64,000 nucleotides of DNA, taken from the NCBI GenBank assembly GCA_030429045.1, contig JAUIEA010000005.1:1-64000 (forward strand), written 5' to 3'. The position numbers were made by a program, and so were the translations under genes. Positions 63,223-64,000 of this stretch are shown here, in pieces. Under the pieces are notes generated by a model that saw nothing but the letters and a program-made list of their open reading frames with translations, did not search any database and was not told the origin of the DNA. The first letter of the stretch is position 1. Every line of letters begins with the position of its first letter. The DNA comes from Bacteroidia bacterium. Its GTDB lineage: Bacteria; Bacteroidota; Bacteroidia; Chitinophagales; Saprospiraceae.

Positions 63223-64000
63223 ATGAAATACAGGATGTTAGCCTTGGTCATTTTATGTTTCTATGCAGGGGCATTATTAGCGCAAACGCAGGTGAGTGAT
63301 ATAGAATACCTCGTCAAACGAGATGATTATCCAAGAAAGGGGTTTTTGTCGTTAGATAGTGCTGAATATTTTATTGAGCAGGGAGTGGAAGGAACGATAA
63401 TTTCAATAGTTAAGGATGACGGATTGGAGGTCATTCATAATTTGCAACACCGTCCAACCGATTCAAGTATTAAATATTATGCCTATTCCAATTTTTATGA
63501 TAATAGCAATTCGGGATTGATCTATGAAGGCAAGTACCTATATGAATTGTATTGGGATTATATTTATGTAGTAGATATTCTCACTGGTGATCTACAGGAG
63601 GTTATCGATTTGAAATCATTTGATCTCCGATTGCAATCAAACTTTGTACTTGGCGATACATATTATTCATTTAACGCATTGGGTGAGACCGGATCGTATT
63701 CTGTCAGATATGATCGACCGACAAGTACGATGAAAAAAGTCGATTTTCAAGGACTGCGGTTGGGTCCAGATGTATATCAGGTAAATGCGACTTTTGATTC
63801 TATTATATATTATAATTATGAGCAAGACACAATTTTGTCAATCCCATATCAATTTTCAGAAATTCATTCTTTGTCAGAATTATTTGTAGGGGGTGTGCAA
63901 TCATTGATCGTACGTGATGCTAGTGGTGTTTTTGTTGTTCAAGATAATGATGTGGTAAAGAACATTATTTGTTCTGTTCCTGAGGTATTGTCGATATTGG
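63223..64000 (+). CDS. AT-rich exported protein, cut by window edge
   Basis: I translated this frame by hand: ATG 63223 opens 259 codons to the window end without a stop. A signal peptide (about residues 1-21, ending LLAQ) is followed by beta-rich sequence full of Tyr, Asn, Asp and Ile, such as LYELYWDYIYVVDILTGDLQ and YSVRYDRPTSTMKKVDFQG. This hints at a propeller-like repeat architecture. I recognise no family. Codons are far more A/T-ending (ATA, TTA, AAT) than in the other genes of the window, suggesting different ancestry or relaxed selection. A T9SS C-terminal domain, if any, would lie outside the window. Confidence 0.7.
   Translation, partial: MKYRMLALVILCFYAGALLAQTQVSDIEYLVKRDDYPRKGFLSLDSAEYFIEQGVEGTIISIVKDDGLEVIHNLQHRPTDSSIKYYAYSNFYDNSNSGLIYEGKYLYELYWDYIYVVDILTGDLQEVIDLKSFDLRLQSNFVLGDTYYSFNALGETGSYSVRYDRPTSTMKKVDFQGLRLGPDVYQVNATFDSIIYYNYEQDTILSIPYQFSEIHSLSELFVGGVQSLIVRDASGVFVVQDNDVVKNIICSVPEVLSIL

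Overview
The window comes from a member of the Bacteroidota, most likely a Saprospira/Lewinella-type lineage. The evidence is a gldJ, porU, porV and porP/sprF-type cluster (type IX secretion and gliding), a fused CcsBA cytochrome c assembly protein, the short archaeal-type prolyl-tRNA synthetase, Bacteroidota families such as DUF3127, and genes that lack Shine-Dalgarno sites but carry the phylum's promoter box TAnnTTTG. The lineage below phylum is an inference. Most of the window is ordinary, densely packed chromosome. I see no prophage, insertion sequence, CRISPR array or tRNA gene.

Layout. 1-11210: an outer-membrane protein cut by the window edge, a low-complexity exported protein, proS, a TerB-like protein, a YebC-family regulator, hemW, thioredoxin, a PaaY-like hexapeptide protein, a DHFR-like reductase, a DUF3052 protein, a RES/Xre toxin-antitoxin pair and an MscS channel. 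11438-18335: a seven-gene efflux operon (TetR regulator, TolC, HlyD, two ABC ATPases, two ABC-2 permeases) behind a perfect inverted-repeat operator. 18466-26811: a DUF3127 protein with an SSB-like tail, a tryptophan-repeat secreted protein, bcp, two M23 peptidases flanking aat, a small lipoprotein, a secreted Cys-rich protein and a large exported caspase/TPR protein. 26971-36374: a DUF819 permease, the RNase P RNA gene, porV, porU, a porP/sprF gene and gldJ.

36441-48010: murF, an arginase-fold protein without canonical metal ligands, an amino-acid dehydrogenase, a CoA-binding protein, pdhC, recR, a glycosyltransferase fused to a phosphoglycosyltransferase-like module, an M20 amidohydrolase, a sigma-54 response regulator lacking a DNA-binding domain and a LOG phosphoribohydrolase. 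48156-56366: a haem-motif lipoprotein with a membrane partner, tandem rhodaneses, a SulP transporter, a DoxX protein, ftsK and a JmjC-like cupin. 56617-64000: ccsBA, a REP-like hairpin region, small membrane proteins, an amidohydrolase, a probable gene remnant and the start of an AT-rich gene of different composition.

The clearest functional links are the T9SS/gliding block, the efflux operon whose two ATPases appear to form one canonical and one degenerate ATP site, and the haem lipoprotein, which CcsBA in the same window could mature. No obviously new multi-gene system stands out. The best leads are the asymmetric ABC pair, the GT2-phosphoglycosyltransferase fusion, the exported caspase with an EF-hand-like loop, the DUF3127 SSB-like tail and promoter boxes lying 4-5 bases before start codons.
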